Shown in pieces: positions 7,495-16,854 of a stretch of 64,000 bases of DNA (positions are counted from its first letter, which is position 1; each line of letters starts with the position of its first letter). The stretch is from Dryocola clanedunensis_A (GTDB taxonomy: Bacteria > Pseudomonadota > Gammaproteobacteria > Enterobacterales > Enterobacteriaceae). A program made the position numbers and the translations under genes. A model generated the notes under the pieces. That model was not told the origin of the DNA. It did no database searches and worked only from the letters and a program-made list of their open reading frames with translations. Where the stretch lies: the NCBI GenBank assembly GCA_038405435.1, contig JBBYHZ010000002.1. One strand, 5' to 3'.

Positions 7495-9012
7495 TTAATG
7501 CGCCGGTGCTTCCAGCTCGGGAGCCGGTGCTGCACCGTCCATGCCCGGCAGCGCAAACATGCCTACCAGATCGCCCAGCGACATCTGCTGGCCGTTCAGG
7601 GTGACCTTGCCGCTGCCGTACTGCAGGCTGGTGGTAATGTTGTTGTTTTCCACTTTAGTTACGCGGAACATCTGGCCCATTGCCGCAAGGCCTTTGATCT
7701 GCTGGTCCGCAAGCTTAGCCGCATCTTCCTGCTTGTAGCCTTCCAGCTGCGCGACCTGGGTCATCAGTTCGGTTGCCATATCCATTGGGATCACCAGCTT
7801 GCTGTCGAGAGACTTCACGTAGCGGTCAAGCTGCTCTTCCGGGCTGTTTGCCGGGCCGGTAGCGCCAGCAGGATCCTTCAGATAGAGGGAGAGGTTAAAG
7901 GTGCTTTCCCCTTTCGCATTCTTCCAGCTCAGCGGCGCCACGGTGATAACCGGGTTGCCCTTCAGCAGCAGCGGCAGGTTGGCCGCCAGCACGTCTACCA
8001 GCTTCTGCTGATAGAGTTCCGGGTTCTGCGCAATGGCCGGATCCGCAAGCAGCTTCTGGGACTCGGCATTGTATTTCTGGCTGAACTCGTGCATCGCTGC
8101 GCCGTCGATATTGCCGACTTTAAGGGTGAGCTTGCCGCTGCCGACGTTCTGGTTCTGCACTTTCAGCGCGTCGACGACGTAGTCAACCTGGCCGGTAAGA
8201 TGCTTTTTATCGTCCTGCACGTCAGATTTTGCGTTGATTTTAAAGCCTTCCAGCACCGCCATCTCTTTGCCTTCAATGGCGATAGCCAGCTTATCGATAG
8301 AGGCTTTCTGCTCGCCGACGCGCTCGTCAAATTCGGTGCGCTGGCTGCTGCCGTCGGTAGTCACGCCGTTGAAGGTCATCTGCACGTGCTGGCCATACTG
8401 GTTCACGGTATTGATCAGGCCGCTTTTCGCTTCGCCGTTAACGGCGATTTTATTGCCGTCGCCGTCCACGTCCGCGGAGAACTGGCCGCCGCTGAAGGAA
8501 ATTTTGTCCTCACCTTTGGCGTAGTTCAGTGGAAGCAGGTCAATATCAGAGGCGGTTGCGCCGCTGTAGCCAACGCGGGTTTGTGCGTCAATGAACGACT
8601 TGCCGGCGGTGATATCAAACAGCGGTTTGGTTGTTGGGTTGTTTACCAGCACGGTATGAATAGAGGCCATGCTTGGTATCAGATTGAATTTTTTCAGCTG
8701 GGCAAACGGGAACGGGCCGTGATCTATAGTTTCAGCAAAAACGATGCTTTGATCCGGCTTCAGGAACGCGCTTTCTTTGCCCGGCACAGGCTTTATCACC
8801 AGCTGCATGCTGCTGTGGAACAGACCGCGGTGATAATCCTGATAGCTCACGGCCAGGCCAGACTCCGGTGAGGCATTGTTTAATTCGGCGTTAGCGTTGG
8901 CGATCATCTCCGCCATCCGACCTTCCAGCTGTTTGCCGGTGTACCAGGCGGTGCCCGTCCACACCACGCCCAGCGCTACTATCACACCTACCGCTACCAG
9001 AGATTTTTTCAT
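7495..9012 (-). CDS. ydgA: YdgA, DUF945 family envelope protein
   Basis: The 505-aa protein begins MKKSLVAVGVIVALGVVWTG, a single N-terminal membrane anchor, followed by a long DUF945 periplasmic region. It matches E. coli YdgA over its length (SYQDYHRGLF, DHGPFPFAQLKKFNLIPSM, APLSWKNAKGES). Members are large beta-rich envelope proteins of AsmA-like character with no proven activity. The start is placed at MKK as in E. coli; an ATG 12 bp earlier is possible. It lies downstream of manA on the same strand, as in E. coli. Confidence 0.9.
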   Translation of the reverse strand: MKKSLVAVGVIVALGVVWTGTAWYTGKQLEGRMAEMIANANAELNNASPESGLAVSYQDYHRGLFHSSMQLVIKPVPGKESAFLKPDQSIVFAETIDHGPFPFAQLKKFNLIPSMASIHTVLVNNPTTKPLFDITAGKSFIDAQTRVGYSGATASDIDLLPLNYAKGEDKISFSGGQFSADVDGDGNKIAVNGEAKSGLINTVNQYGQHVQMTFNGVTTDGSSQRTEFDERVGEQKASIDKLAIAIEGKEMAVLEGFKINAKSDVQDDKKHLTGQVDYVVDALKVQNQNVGSGKLTLKVGNIDGAAMHEFSQKYNAESQKLLADPAIAQNPELYQQKLVDVLAANLPLLLKGNPVITVAPLSWKNAKGESTFNLSLYLKDPAGATGPANSPEEQLDRYVKSLDSKLVIPMDMATELMTQVAQLEGYKQEDAAKLADQQIKGLAAMGQMFRVTKVENNNITTSLQYGSGKVTLNGQQMSLGDLVGMFALPGMDGAAPAPELEAPAH

Positions 9013-9142
9013 CGTGTCGTCCATTTTAAGTCGCGCCCGGCAGTTGGCCGGGCGACGAATGAAAAACGCCCGCGGGCGTTTCAGAAAACCAGTGCCGTAA
9101 GCTTAGCAATCCAGACGTAAAAGATCAGTAAGTTACTTGTAA

Positions 9143-10315
9143 TCAGAGCTTATTGAAGACGCGGGCGATACGGCCCACGCCGCTTGCGGCTACAGGAGAT
9201 TCGTTAGCTGCAATAAACGCCGATTCACCCGGCTTAAGCACCAGCTGCTGTTCACCCTTGCTCAGTACCGCTTCGCCTTCCACACAGAAAATAATTGCTG
9301 CGCTGTCCTGCGCCAGCGTGGCGGGGGTCGCGTTTAAATCGTGCAGGGAGAAGGCGAAGTCATCTACCGGGATCGGGAAGTCCAGCTCGCTGCCGTTTTG
9401 CTGCGGCTGGGTCAGCAGCTCACCGGCTGGCTTTGGCTCGAACTTCACGTTGGCGACAAGTTCAGGGATATCGATGTACTTTGGCGTCAGGCCCGCGCGC
9501 AGCACGTTATCCGAGTTGGCCATAACTTCCAGCGCAACGCCTTTCAGGTAGGCGTGCGGGGTTTCGGCGAACAGGAACATCGCTTCGCCCGGTTCGAGCT
9601 TAACGACGTTCAGCAGCAGCGGAGAGAACAGGCCGCTGTCGTCCGGATAGAATTCGGAGATGACGCGGATCGTTTCCCACGGCTCACCCTGCTGATTATT
9701 CAGCGCGGCTTTCAGCACGCCCAGCGCGCGGGATTTCTCTTCGCCCTGCATATTCAGCAGGCTGGCGAACAGCTGCGCTAAACGCTCGGCGCCTGGCTTC
9801 TCAAGGAAATGCGCGATGGCGGTGTGCGCGCCTGAGACAGGCTGTAAAAGCGAGACGATGTCAGAGAATTCACGGAAGGCGTTCATCGCGAGGAATGGCG
9901 TAAGGGCGAAGACCAGCTCGGGCTTATGGTTTGGATCTTTGTAGTTACGTTCGGCGGCATCCAGCGGGATCCCATCCGCGTTTTCTTTTGCAAAGCCCAG
10001 CTCGGAGGCTTTTTTGTTCGGATGCACCTGAATAGAGAGGGGCTGATCGGCACACAGAACTTTAAACAGGAACGGCAGCTCGCGGAAACGTTCGGCAACG
10101 GCAGCGCCAAGGGCTGAATTCTGATCCGCATCGATAACGTCGCGCAGGGAACGCGGCTGGCCATCTATCAGGACCTTAGAACTACTTTTTGGGTGCGCCC
10201 CCATCCACAGCTCCGCCATTGGCAGGTTGTCGGGGTTTTGCACGCCGTAAAGTTCAGTTAAGGCGGTTTTGCTTCCCCACGCATAATTTTGTACTGCGTT
10301 GATTAATTTTTGCAT
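9143..10315 (-). CDS. manA: Mannose-6-phosphate isomerase (type I)
   Basis: The 390-aa zinc enzyme interconverts mannose-6-phosphate and fructose-6-phosphate, feeding mannose to glycolysis and GDP-mannose synthesis. Zinc ligands are seen in QVHPNK, ELVFA and ETPHAYL, with the type I signature PMAELWMGAHPKSSS near the N-terminus. Start MQKLINAVQNYAWGS equals the E. coli start; an ATG two codons upstream is not needed. Divergent from fumA, followed by ydgA. Confidence 0.96.
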   Translation of the reverse strand: MQKLINAVQNYAWGSKTALTELYGVQNPDNLPMAELWMGAHPKSSSKVLIDGQPRSLRDVIDADQNSALGAAVAERFRELPFLFKVLCADQPLSIQVHPNKKASELGFAKENADGIPLDAAERNYKDPNHKPELVFALTPFLAMNAFREFSDIVSLLQPVSGAHTAIAHFLEKPGAERLAQLFASLLNMQGEEKSRALGVLKAALNNQQGEPWETIRVISEFYPDDSGLFSPLLLNVVKLEPGEAMFLFAETPHAYLKGVALEVMANSDNVLRAGLTPKYIDIPELVANVKFEPKPAGELLTQPQQNGSELDFPIPVDDFAFSLHDLNATPATLAQDSAAIIFCVEGEAVLSKGEQQLVLKPGESAFIAANESPVAASGVGRIARVFNKL

Positions 10316-10521
10316 TATCAAGGCCTGTTGTAATGTAGATAAGATTCCGACTATTAAACCAATTATCCGTGGGGAAGTAACCAGGGCAGTAAAAAGTCGT
10401 ATTAGTCTCAGTTTTTGTTAAAAAATTGTGTAGCATATTGTGATTAATTTTTTAACACGGTGCGCAAGCCGCATCCGAAGCCCGATTAATTAACGTAGCT
10501 GATGTCGTAAGTGAGAGAACA

Positions 10522-12168
10522 ATGTCGAATAAAGCCTTTCATTATCAAGAGCCGTTCCCGTTAAAAAAAGACGAAACCGAATACTACCTGCTGAGCAAAG
10601 ATTACGTCTCCGTCTCGGAGTTCGAAGGGCAGGAAGTCCTGAAAGTTGACCCCAAAGCCCTGACCCTGCTGGCGCAACACGCCTTCCACGATGCCTCTTT
10701 TATGCTGCGCCCGGCGCACCAGCAGCAGGTTGCCGATATTCTGGCCGACCCCGAAGCGAGCGAAAACGATAAATACGTGGCGCTGCAGTTCCTGCGTAAC
10801 TCGGAGATTGCTGCAAAGGGTATCCTGCCAACGTGCCAGGATACGGGGACTGCAATCATCACCGGTAAAAAGGGCCAGCGCGTCTGGACCGGCGGCGGCG
10901 ATGAAGCCGCGCTCTCGCAGGGGATCTACAACACCTACATTGAAGATAACCTGCGCTATTCGCAAAACGCCGCGCTGGATATGTACAAAGAGGTGAACAC
11001 CGGAACCAACCTGCCTGCGCAGATCGACCTGTACAGTGTTGACGGGGCTGAATACAAATTCCTCTGCATCGCTAAAGGGGGCGGGTCCGCGAACAAAACC
11101 TATCTTTATCAGGAAACTAAAGCGCTGCTCAGTCCGGGCAAACTGAAAGATTATCTGGTCGAGAAAATGCGCAGTCTGGGCACCGCAGCCTGCCCGCCGT
11201 ACCACGTCGCATTTGTGATTGGCGGCACTTCGGCAGAATCCACGCTTAAAACGGTGAAGCTCGCTTCAACCAAGTATTACGATGGTCTGCCCACCGAAGG
11301 TAACGAGCACGGTCAGGCGTTCCGCGATATTCAGCTGGAAGAAGAGCTGCTGAAAGAAGCGCAGAATCTCGGCCTTGGCGCGCAGTTTGGCGGTAAATAC
11401 TTCGCGCATGATATCCGCGTCGTTCGTCTGCCTCGCCACGGTGCATCCTGCCCGGTGGGCATGGGCGTATCCTGCTCTGCGGACCGCAACATCAAAGCGA
11501 AGATCAACCGTGACGGCATCTGGTTAGAAAAGCTGGAGCACAATCCAGGCAAATTTATCCCGCAGGAACTGCGCCAGGCGGGGGAAGGGGAAGCCGTTAA
11601 AGTCGATCTGAATCGCCCGATGAGCGAGATCCTGAAGCAGCTTTCTCAGTATCCTGTTTCCACGCGTCTTTCCCTGAGCGGGACTATTATTGTGGCACGC
11701 GACATCGCACACGCTAAGCTCAAAGAGCGTATCGATAACGGCGAGGGGCTGCCGCAGTACATTAAAGATCACCCTGTGTACTACGCGGGCCCGGCCAAAA
11801 CGCCGGACGGGTACGCATCAGGTTCGCTTGGGCCAACGACGGCAGGGCGCATGGACTCCTATGTGGATTTGCTGCAGGCCAACGGCGGCAGCATGGTGAT
11901 GCTGGCGAAAGGCAACCGTAGCCAGCAGGTTACGGATGCTTGCCACAAGCACGGCGGCTTCTATCTGGGCAGCATTGGCGGCCCGGCTGCGGTGCTGGCA
12001 CAGCAAAGTATCAAAAGCCTCACCTGCGTTGAGTACCCCGAGCTGGGCATGGAGGCTATCTGGAAAATCGAGGTCGAGGACTTCCCGGCCTTTATTCTGG
12101 TAGATGACAAGGGCAACGACTTCTTCCAGAAAATACACGCCTCCCAGTGCAATCGATGCGTGAAATAA
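10522..12168 (+). CDS. fumA: Fumarase A, class I iron-sulfur fumarate hydratase
   Basis: The 548-aa cytoplasmic enzyme interconverts fumarate and malate in the TCA cycle using a [4Fe-4S] cluster. The cluster cysteines are visible in TCQDTGT, AACPPYH and CPVGMGVSC. Length and sequence match FumA/FumB of E. coli, and the fumA-fumC-tus context assigns fumA. It reads divergently from manA. A strong hairpin plus T-run lies between it and fumC, so fumC probably also has its own promoter or depends on read-through. Confidence 0.96.
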   Translation: MSNKAFHYQEPFPLKKDETEYYLLSKDYVSVSEFEGQEVLKVDPKALTLLAQHAFHDASFMLRPAHQQQVADILADPEASENDKYVALQFLRNSEIAAKGILPTCQDTGTAIITGKKGQRVWTGGGDEAALSQGIYNTYIEDNLRYSQNAALDMYKEVNTGTNLPAQIDLYSVDGAEYKFLCIAKGGGSANKTYLYQETKALLSPGKLKDYLVEKMRSLGTAACPPYHVAFVIGGTSAESTLKTVKLASTKYYDGLPTEGNEHGQAFRDIQLEEELLKEAQNLGLGAQFGGKYFAHDIRVVRLPRHGASCPVGMGVSCSADRNIKAKINRDGIWLEKLEHNPGKFIPQELRQAGEGEAVKVDLNRPMSEILKQLSQYPVSTRLSLSGTIIVARDIAHAKLKERIDNGEGLPQYIKDHPVYYAGPAKTPDGYASGSLGPTTAGRMDSYVDLLQANGGSMVMLAKGNRSQQVTDACHKHGGFYLGSIGGPAAVLAQQSIKSLTCVEYPELGMEAIWKIEVEDFPAFILVDDKGNDFFQKIHASQCNRCVK

Positions 12169-12177
12169 CATTATGAA

Positions 12178-12202
12178 GCCGCCCAACCGGGCGGTTTTTT
12201 TT
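12178..12202 (+). terminator. fumA-fumC intercistronic terminator
   Basis: CCGCCC (12179-12184), loop AACC, GGGCGG (12189-12194), then eight T residues. This is a classical rho-independent terminator inside the fumA-fumC pair. Confidence 0.85.
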
Positions 12203-12220
12203 ATCTGAAAGGAGAGTGAA

Positions 12221-13618
12221 ATGGCATCCAGTCGTATTGAAAAAGACTCTATGGGACCCATTGATGTTCCGGCTGATAGGCTCTGGGGGGCGCAGACGCA
12301 GCGCTCGCTTGAGCATTTCCGCATCTCCACGGAAAAAATGCCCACGGCGCTCATCCAGGCGCTGGCGCTGACCAAGCGTGCTGCCGCTAAGGTGAACATG
12401 GATCTTGGCCTGCTGCCGGCAGAGCGGGGAAAAGCAATACTCGCAGCCGCCGACGAGGTGCTGGCGGGTAAACATCCCGATGAGTTCCCGCTGGCTATCT
12501 GGCAAACGGGTTCGGGCACGCAAAGCAACATGAATATGAACGAGGTGCTGGCGAACCGGGCAAGTGAAATCCTTGGCGGCGTGCGCGGCATGGAGCGCGT
12601 GGTTCACCCTAATGATGATGTGAACAAAAGCCAGAGTTCTAACGACGTATTCCCGACGGCGATGCACGTCGCCGCGCTTATTGCGGTACGCGAAGAGTTA
12701 ATCCCGCAGCTTAAGGTGCTGAAAGAGACGCTGCAGGCGAAAGCGGAAGCCTTCCGCGATATCGTCAAAATTGGCCGCACCCACCTGCAGGACGCCACGC
12801 CGTTAACGCTCGGCCAGGAGATCTCCGGCTGGGTGGCGATGCTGGAGCATAATCTCAAACATATCGAACACAGCCTGCCGCACGTGGCGGAGCTGGCTCT
12901 TGGCGGCACCGCCGTGGGCACCGGGCTGAACACGCACCCGGAATATGCCGTCCGGGTAGCAAAAGAGCTGGCCGATATTACCCGTCAGCCGTTTGTCACC
13001 GCGCCGAATAAATTTGAGGCGCTGGCTACCTGCGATGCGCTGGTTCACGCGCATGGCGCGCTGAAGGGGCTGGCCGCATCGCTGATGAAAATTGCTAACG
13101 ACGTTCGCTGGCTCTCATCCGGCCCGCGCTGCGGCATCGGCGAAATCGCCATTCCTGAAAACGAGCCGGGCAGCTCAATCATGCCGGGCAAGGTGAACCC
13201 AACGCAGTGCGAAGCGATGACGATGCTGTGCTGTCAGGTGATGGGCAACGACGTGGCGGTGAACATGGGCGGGGCATCCGGGAATTTCGAGCTGAACGTC
13301 TATCGCCCGATGGTTATCCATAACGTTCTGCAGTCTGTTCGCCTGCTGGCGGACGGCATGGAAAGCTTTAACGAGCATTGTGCCGTCGGCATCGAGCCAA
13401 ACCGGGACCGTATCAGCCAGCTGTTAAACGAATCGCTGATGCTGGTGACGGCGCTCAATACCCATATCGGCTACGACAAGGCGGCGGAAATCGCCAAGAA
13501 GGCCCATAAAGAGGGGCTGACCTTAAAGGCCTCCGCCCTGAAGCTGGGCTACCTCACGGAAGACGAGTTCGACGCGTGGGTGCGGCCAGAAGAGATGGTC
13601 GGCAGCATGCGGCAGTAA
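12221..13618 (+). CDS. fumC: Fumarase C, class II fumarate hydratase
   Basis: The 465-aa iron-independent fumarase belongs to the aspartase/fumarase superfamily. The signature GSSIMPGKVNP carries the catalytic serine; TGSGTQSNMNMNEV and GRTHLQDATP are the other conserved regions. In E. coli FumC replaces FumA under iron limitation and oxidative stress. GGAGAG precedes the ATG. It ends in a hairpin shared with the convergent tus gene. Confidence 0.96.
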   Translation: MASSRIEKDSMGPIDVPADRLWGAQTQRSLEHFRISTEKMPTALIQALALTKRAAAKVNMDLGLLPAERGKAILAAADEVLAGKHPDEFPLAIWQTGSGTQSNMNMNEVLANRASEILGGVRGMERVVHPNDDVNKSQSSNDVFPTAMHVAALIAVREELIPQLKVLKETLQAKAEAFRDIVKIGRTHLQDATPLTLGQEISGWVAMLEHNLKHIEHSLPHVAELALGGTAVGTGLNTHPEYAVRVAKELADITRQPFVTAPNKFEALATCDALVHAHGALKGLAASLMKIANDVRWLSSGPRCGIGEIAIPENEPGSSIMPGKVNPTQCEAMTMLCCQVMGNDVAVNMGGASGNFELNVYRPMVIHNVLQSVRLLADGMESFNEHCAVGIEPNRDRISQLLNESLMLVTALNTHIGYDKAAEIAKKAHKEGLTLKASALKLGYLTEDEFDAWVRPEEMVGSMRQ

Positions 13619-13626
13619 GCTTTTAT

Positions 13627-13648
13627 GCGCCTCGGTTGAGGCGCTTTA
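13627..13648. terminator. Convergent fumC/tus terminator
   Basis: GCGCCTC (13627-13633) and GAGGCGC (13638-13644) flank GGTT, followed by TTTATT on the plus strand. The hairpin is in the short gap between fumC and the tus stop. Confidence 0.65.
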
Positions 13649-14578
13649 TTATTGCTCGCAGTACAAATGGAGCCTCGGAATCAGTAACTTTAAAGCCTGC
13701 GCCTCGGGCTTATAGCGATAGCGGATATTCTCCGCATCGTAATTCAGCAGTTCGCCAATTTCCGGCGGCGCTTCGCCGTTGTCCTGCTGGCACAGTACTA
13801 GCAGCGGTGAAGGGCAGGCGAGCTGCACCTGCTTCTGCTGTTCCTGATACCAGACGCGGGCCACCGGCTGGACCTTTACCGGACGTTTAATCTTCAGCTT
13901 CGTGCTGGCGGGTAGCATCGCGACGTTGTTAAGTTCGCGCTCGATCTGCTCCGCCCACTGCTCGCGGGTATAGGGCGGCACGGCGCGGTTTGCCTTCAGG
14001 CTTTTTTCCAGCATCACCATCACCTCATGCCGCGTCATATTTTTGATGATTTGCTTGTTAGCCCAGCCAAAGCGCAGGGTGGTTGGGTTATCAACTATCG
14101 AGATAGCGCGATAGGCGTTAAGCGTTATCAGCCCCGGAATATGGCGATGTACCCATTCGAAGCGCTGCACGCTGGCAAGGCCTGATTCGACGCTGATGAT
14201 CTTTTCCAGTTCGATCTTACGCTGGTTAACCCGCGCGACCAGCTCATGAGTCTGCTGATATTCATCAACGTTCACGCTGTAGCACAGGGCGCCGGGAAGG
14301 CGCACCGCAGCCTTGCTGCTGATTTTTTCCGACTGCTGCTGGATGAAGAGGCGGGTGAAGTGGGCAAGCGCCGCCTCATGGGCGTCTTTGCCGATTTTCT
14401 GCGTGACTTCAATCTCGTTGAGCGGTTCGTGTTCGCTACCTTTCTCAATGGCGGGCAGGGCAAATACGCGGCCCACCAGCAGCCGATAGCCGTCCAGCTG
14501 ACCACTTAGCAGCAGCAGGTCACGTTCCAGCTCCCGGAACGTCGAGGTTAACCGTTCAATCAGATCGTAATTCGCCAT
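13649..14578 (-). CDS. tus: Tus DNA replication terminus site-binding protein
   Basis: The 309-aa monomeric protein (as in E. coli) binds Ter sites and arrests replication forks in one orientation by blocking the DnaB helicase. Strong Tus features include NPTTLRFGWANKQIIKN and IKRPVKVQPVARVWYQEQQKQ in the DNA-binding half. A TerB-type site lies a few bases upstream of its start, so Tus should repress its own transcription, as known in E. coli. Confidence 0.95.
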   Translation of the reverse strand: MANYDLIERLTSTFRELERDLLLLSGQLDGYRLLVGRVFALPAIEKGSEHEPLNEIEVTQKIGKDAHEAALAHFTRLFIQQQSEKISSKAAVRLPGALCYSVNVDEYQQTHELVARVNQRKIELEKIISVESGLASVQRFEWVHRHIPGLITLNAYRAISIVDNPTTLRFGWANKQIIKNMTRHEVMVMLEKSLKANRAVPPYTREQWAEQIERELNNVAMLPASTKLKIKRPVKVQPVARVWYQEQQKQVQLACPSPLLVLCQQDNGEAPPEIGELLNYDAENIRYRYKPEAQALKLLIPRLHLYCEQ

Positions 14579-14590
14579 TGTGCACCCACT

Positions 14591-14606
14591 TTAGTTACAA
14601 CATACT
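14591..14606 (-). other. Ter site (TerB-like), Tus binding and fork arrest
   Basis: Read on the minus strand the bases are AGTATGTTGTAACTAA, matching the Ter consensus, with flanks like E. coli TerB. It lies between tus and rstB, exactly as TerB does, about 12 bp upstream of the tus start. Confidence 0.93.
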
Positions 14607-14665
14607 TATAGGGTTATAGCACGTCGGCGACAACCTGACCACCGGCGTATTCTGTGTCAGGCAGG

Positions 14666-15985
14666 TCAGGCGGTTTTTGATTCCTGCGCGGGATTTAGTT
14701 CGGGTTTAAAGGAGGTGACCGGCCAGCTAAAATGAAAACGTGCGCCGCCCAGTGGCCCGCTGTCTACGCGGACAGCTCCTCCCATAGCCATCGCGACGGA
14801 ATGAACAATCGCCAGTCCTAAGCCGCAGCCGCCGGTTGCCCTGTCGCGGCTGGGATCCAGGCGGACGAACGGCTGGAAAACATGCTCACGCTCCTCCACC
14901 GGAATGCCGGGGCCGTCGTCTTCAACTACCAGCGTGGCGATTTGCCGATCGAGGCGCAGACTTACGCTCAGCTGCTGCTGGCTGTAGCGCAGGGCGTTGT
15001 TAATCAGATTATCCGTTACGCGCTCAAGAAGGCGCAGATCGACCTGGCCGAAGTCACCCACCGCAGGGCATTGCAGAGCAATTTCACGATGCGGGTGAAT
15101 CACGCGCACATCAGCAATATGATTTCGCATCCACTCAGGCAGATTTACCGCTGTCAGGTGCAGCTCAGTCCGCGGCCTGTCCAGGCGGGCGTAGGTCAGC
15201 AGCTCATCAATCAGCCCCTCAAGCTGGCCGATATCACGATTCAGAGCCTGGGATTCTTCTTCGGTCAGGTTTTCACTCATTTCAAGCCGATAGCGCAGGC
15301 GAACCAGCGGCGTGCGCAGCTCATGTGCGATACCGTCAATCAGTAACTTTTTGCTTGCGATAAGCGCATTGATATTGTCCGCCATCTGGTTGAAGGCAAC
15401 GCCGAGGCGCTCAAAGCTCGAGGCGCTGTCGAAGTGAATCCGCTCGTTAAGATGGCCTTTCCCCAGGCGCTGTGCCGCCGTCTCCAGTTTAAGCATGTCC
15501 TGCCAGTGCGGGCGCATCCAGATGAACACCGGGAAGGCGAGTGAGATGGCGATAAAAATCATCAGACCGACGTCCAGCAGGCGCATCTGGTGCAGGAAGA
15601 AGAGATAGGGAATAGGGCCAACCGCCAGCACGTAATGGCTGCGGGGGATGCGCTGGATAAAAGTGTACTCATCGTCAAGGGCGACAATTTCACCTTCCCG
15701 CAGGTGGCGGGCGGTCATCTCATCCAGCTTAAACTTGCTCATCGGTTCGATGTTCAGCTTAAAAGATAGGTTGAGGTCGAGATCGTTGATGGTTTTATTC
15801 CAGTCGCGCGGCGGGATTTCGCGGAGTTCGCTGCGCATCAGGTACAGCGAGCTTTTCATTAAATCGTCGAGCGACTGGCGGCCGGCCCGCTCGGCGGTAA
15901 ATTTATAGACCAGCCCGACCAGCATCGTCATCACCAGAAAGCAGACGAACAGCAGGAGATAAAACTGAATAAAAAGTTTCTTCAT
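14666..15985 (-). CDS. rstB: RstB sensor histidine kinase
   Basis: The 439-aa inner-membrane kinase has TM1 at about residues 5-27, a periplasmic region, TM2 at about 135-156, HAMP, HisKA with phospho-acceptor His221 (AHELRTPL), and ATP-binding boxes NALRYS, VEDDGPGIP and GGCGLGLA. It partners RstA, which in E. coli is PhoP-linked and responds to acid and magnesium. Normally it directly follows rstA; here zinT on the other strand separates them by about 870 bp, so rstB needs transcription across antisense zinT or its own promoter, which I could not identify. Confidence 0.93.
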   Translation of the reverse strand: MKKLFIQFYLLLFVCFLVMTMLVGLVYKFTAERAGRQSLDDLMKSSLYLMRSELREIPPRDWNKTINDLDLNLSFKLNIEPMSKFKLDEMTARHLREGEIVALDDEYTFIQRIPRSHYVLAVGPIPYLFFLHQMRLLDVGLMIFIAISLAFPVFIWMRPHWQDMLKLETAAQRLGKGHLNERIHFDSASSFERLGVAFNQMADNINALIASKKLLIDGIAHELRTPLVRLRYRLEMSENLTEEESQALNRDIGQLEGLIDELLTYARLDRPRTELHLTAVNLPEWMRNHIADVRVIHPHREIALQCPAVGDFGQVDLRLLERVTDNLINNALRYSQQQLSVSLRLDRQIATLVVEDDGPGIPVEEREHVFQPFVRLDPSRDRATGGCGLGLAIVHSVAMAMGGAVRVDSGPLGGARFHFSWPVTSFKPELNPAQESKTA

Positions 15986-16132
15986 CGAAATTAGCCAGCC
16001 TGATTACGTTGACTCACCGCCGTCTGACGGGACCTTACCGGAACAAGAGTATGCCCGTGTCTTTTCTGGCTGGCTATGAAAACAGGGCGGCACGCGCGGC
16101 GCATCCCTACGGAGAGCGTGGTTGATTCTGCC

Positions 16133-16153
16133 AAATGTTATGATATAACATTT
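16133..16153. promoter_or_regulatory. Zur box controlling zinT
   Basis: AAATGTTAT (16133-16141) and ATAACATTT (16145-16153) form a perfect 9-3-9 palindrome. It matches the enterobacterial Zur operator and lies 37 bp upstream of the zinT start. Confidence 0.88.
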
Positions 16154-16190
16154 CAGTTAAACCGATAGCGACGCAGGAGAGCGTAATAAG

Positions 16191-16829
16191 ATGAAGAACG
16201 TATTTTATATTCTGGGGTTAGGCGCTTTATTAAGTAGTTCGCATGCCATGGCACACGCTCACCATCACGGTAAGCCATTGACGGAAGTGGAACAAAAAGC
16301 GAGCGAGGGAGTATTTGATAATTCGAACGTAAAGGACCGTTCGCTAAGCGACTGGGAGGGCATCTGGCAATCGGTGAATCCTTATTTGCTGGACGGCGAC
16401 TTAACGCCGGTTCTCGAGCAGAAAGCCAAAAAAACGGGCAAGTCGCTCGCTGACCTGCAGGCCTATTACAAGGCAGGCTATGCTACTGACGTTGATATGA
16501 TTGGCATCGAAAATAACGTTATGGAGTTTCACGTTGGCAAACAGGTTAACTCCTGTGAATACGCTTACGCAGGCTACAAGATCCTGAATTACACCTCCGG
16601 GAAAAAAGGGGTTCGCTACCTTTTTGAATGTCAGGACGCCGCGTCAAAGGCGCCAAAATATGTGCAGTTCAGCGATCATATTATTGGCCCACGGAAGTCT
16701 TCGCACTACCATATTTTTATGGGCAACGATTCCCAAGCCGCGCTGCTGAAAGAAATGGATAACTGGCCGACGTTTTACCCTTACAACATGACGAAGGCGC
16801 AGGTCGTGGACGAAATGCTGCACCACTAA
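16191..16829 (+). CDS. zinT: ZinT periplasmic zinc/cadmium-binding protein
   Basis: The 212-aa secreted protein has a signal peptide (about residues 1-21, ending SHAMA) and the metal-binding segment HAHHHGKPLTEVEQKA. The ZinT core (LSDWEGIWQSV, GKKGVRYLFEC, SDHIIGPRKSSHYHIFMGND) is intact, including the zinc-ligand histidines. ZinT scavenges zinc for ZnuABC and is induced on zinc starvation; a Zur box precedes it. Its position, on the opposite strand between rstA and rstB, differs from E. coli. Confidence 0.94.
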   Translation: MKNVFYILGLGALLSSSHAMAHAHHHGKPLTEVEQKASEGVFDNSNVKDRSLSDWEGIWQSVNPYLLDGDLTPVLEQKAKKTGKSLADLQAYYKAGYATDVDMIGIENNVMEFHVGKQVNSCEYAYAGYKILNYTSGKKGVRYLFECQDAASKAPKYVQFSDHIIGPRKSSHYHIFMGNDSQAALLKEMDNWPTFYPYNMTKAQVVDEMLHH

Positions 16830-16854
16830 ACCTGATAGCGAGCCTGAGCTGAAT

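Noticed and set aside
7498..8871. 457-codon open frame on the plus strand
   Set aside because: Antisense to ydgA, whose protein is clearly conserved; no start signal and no recognisable domain.
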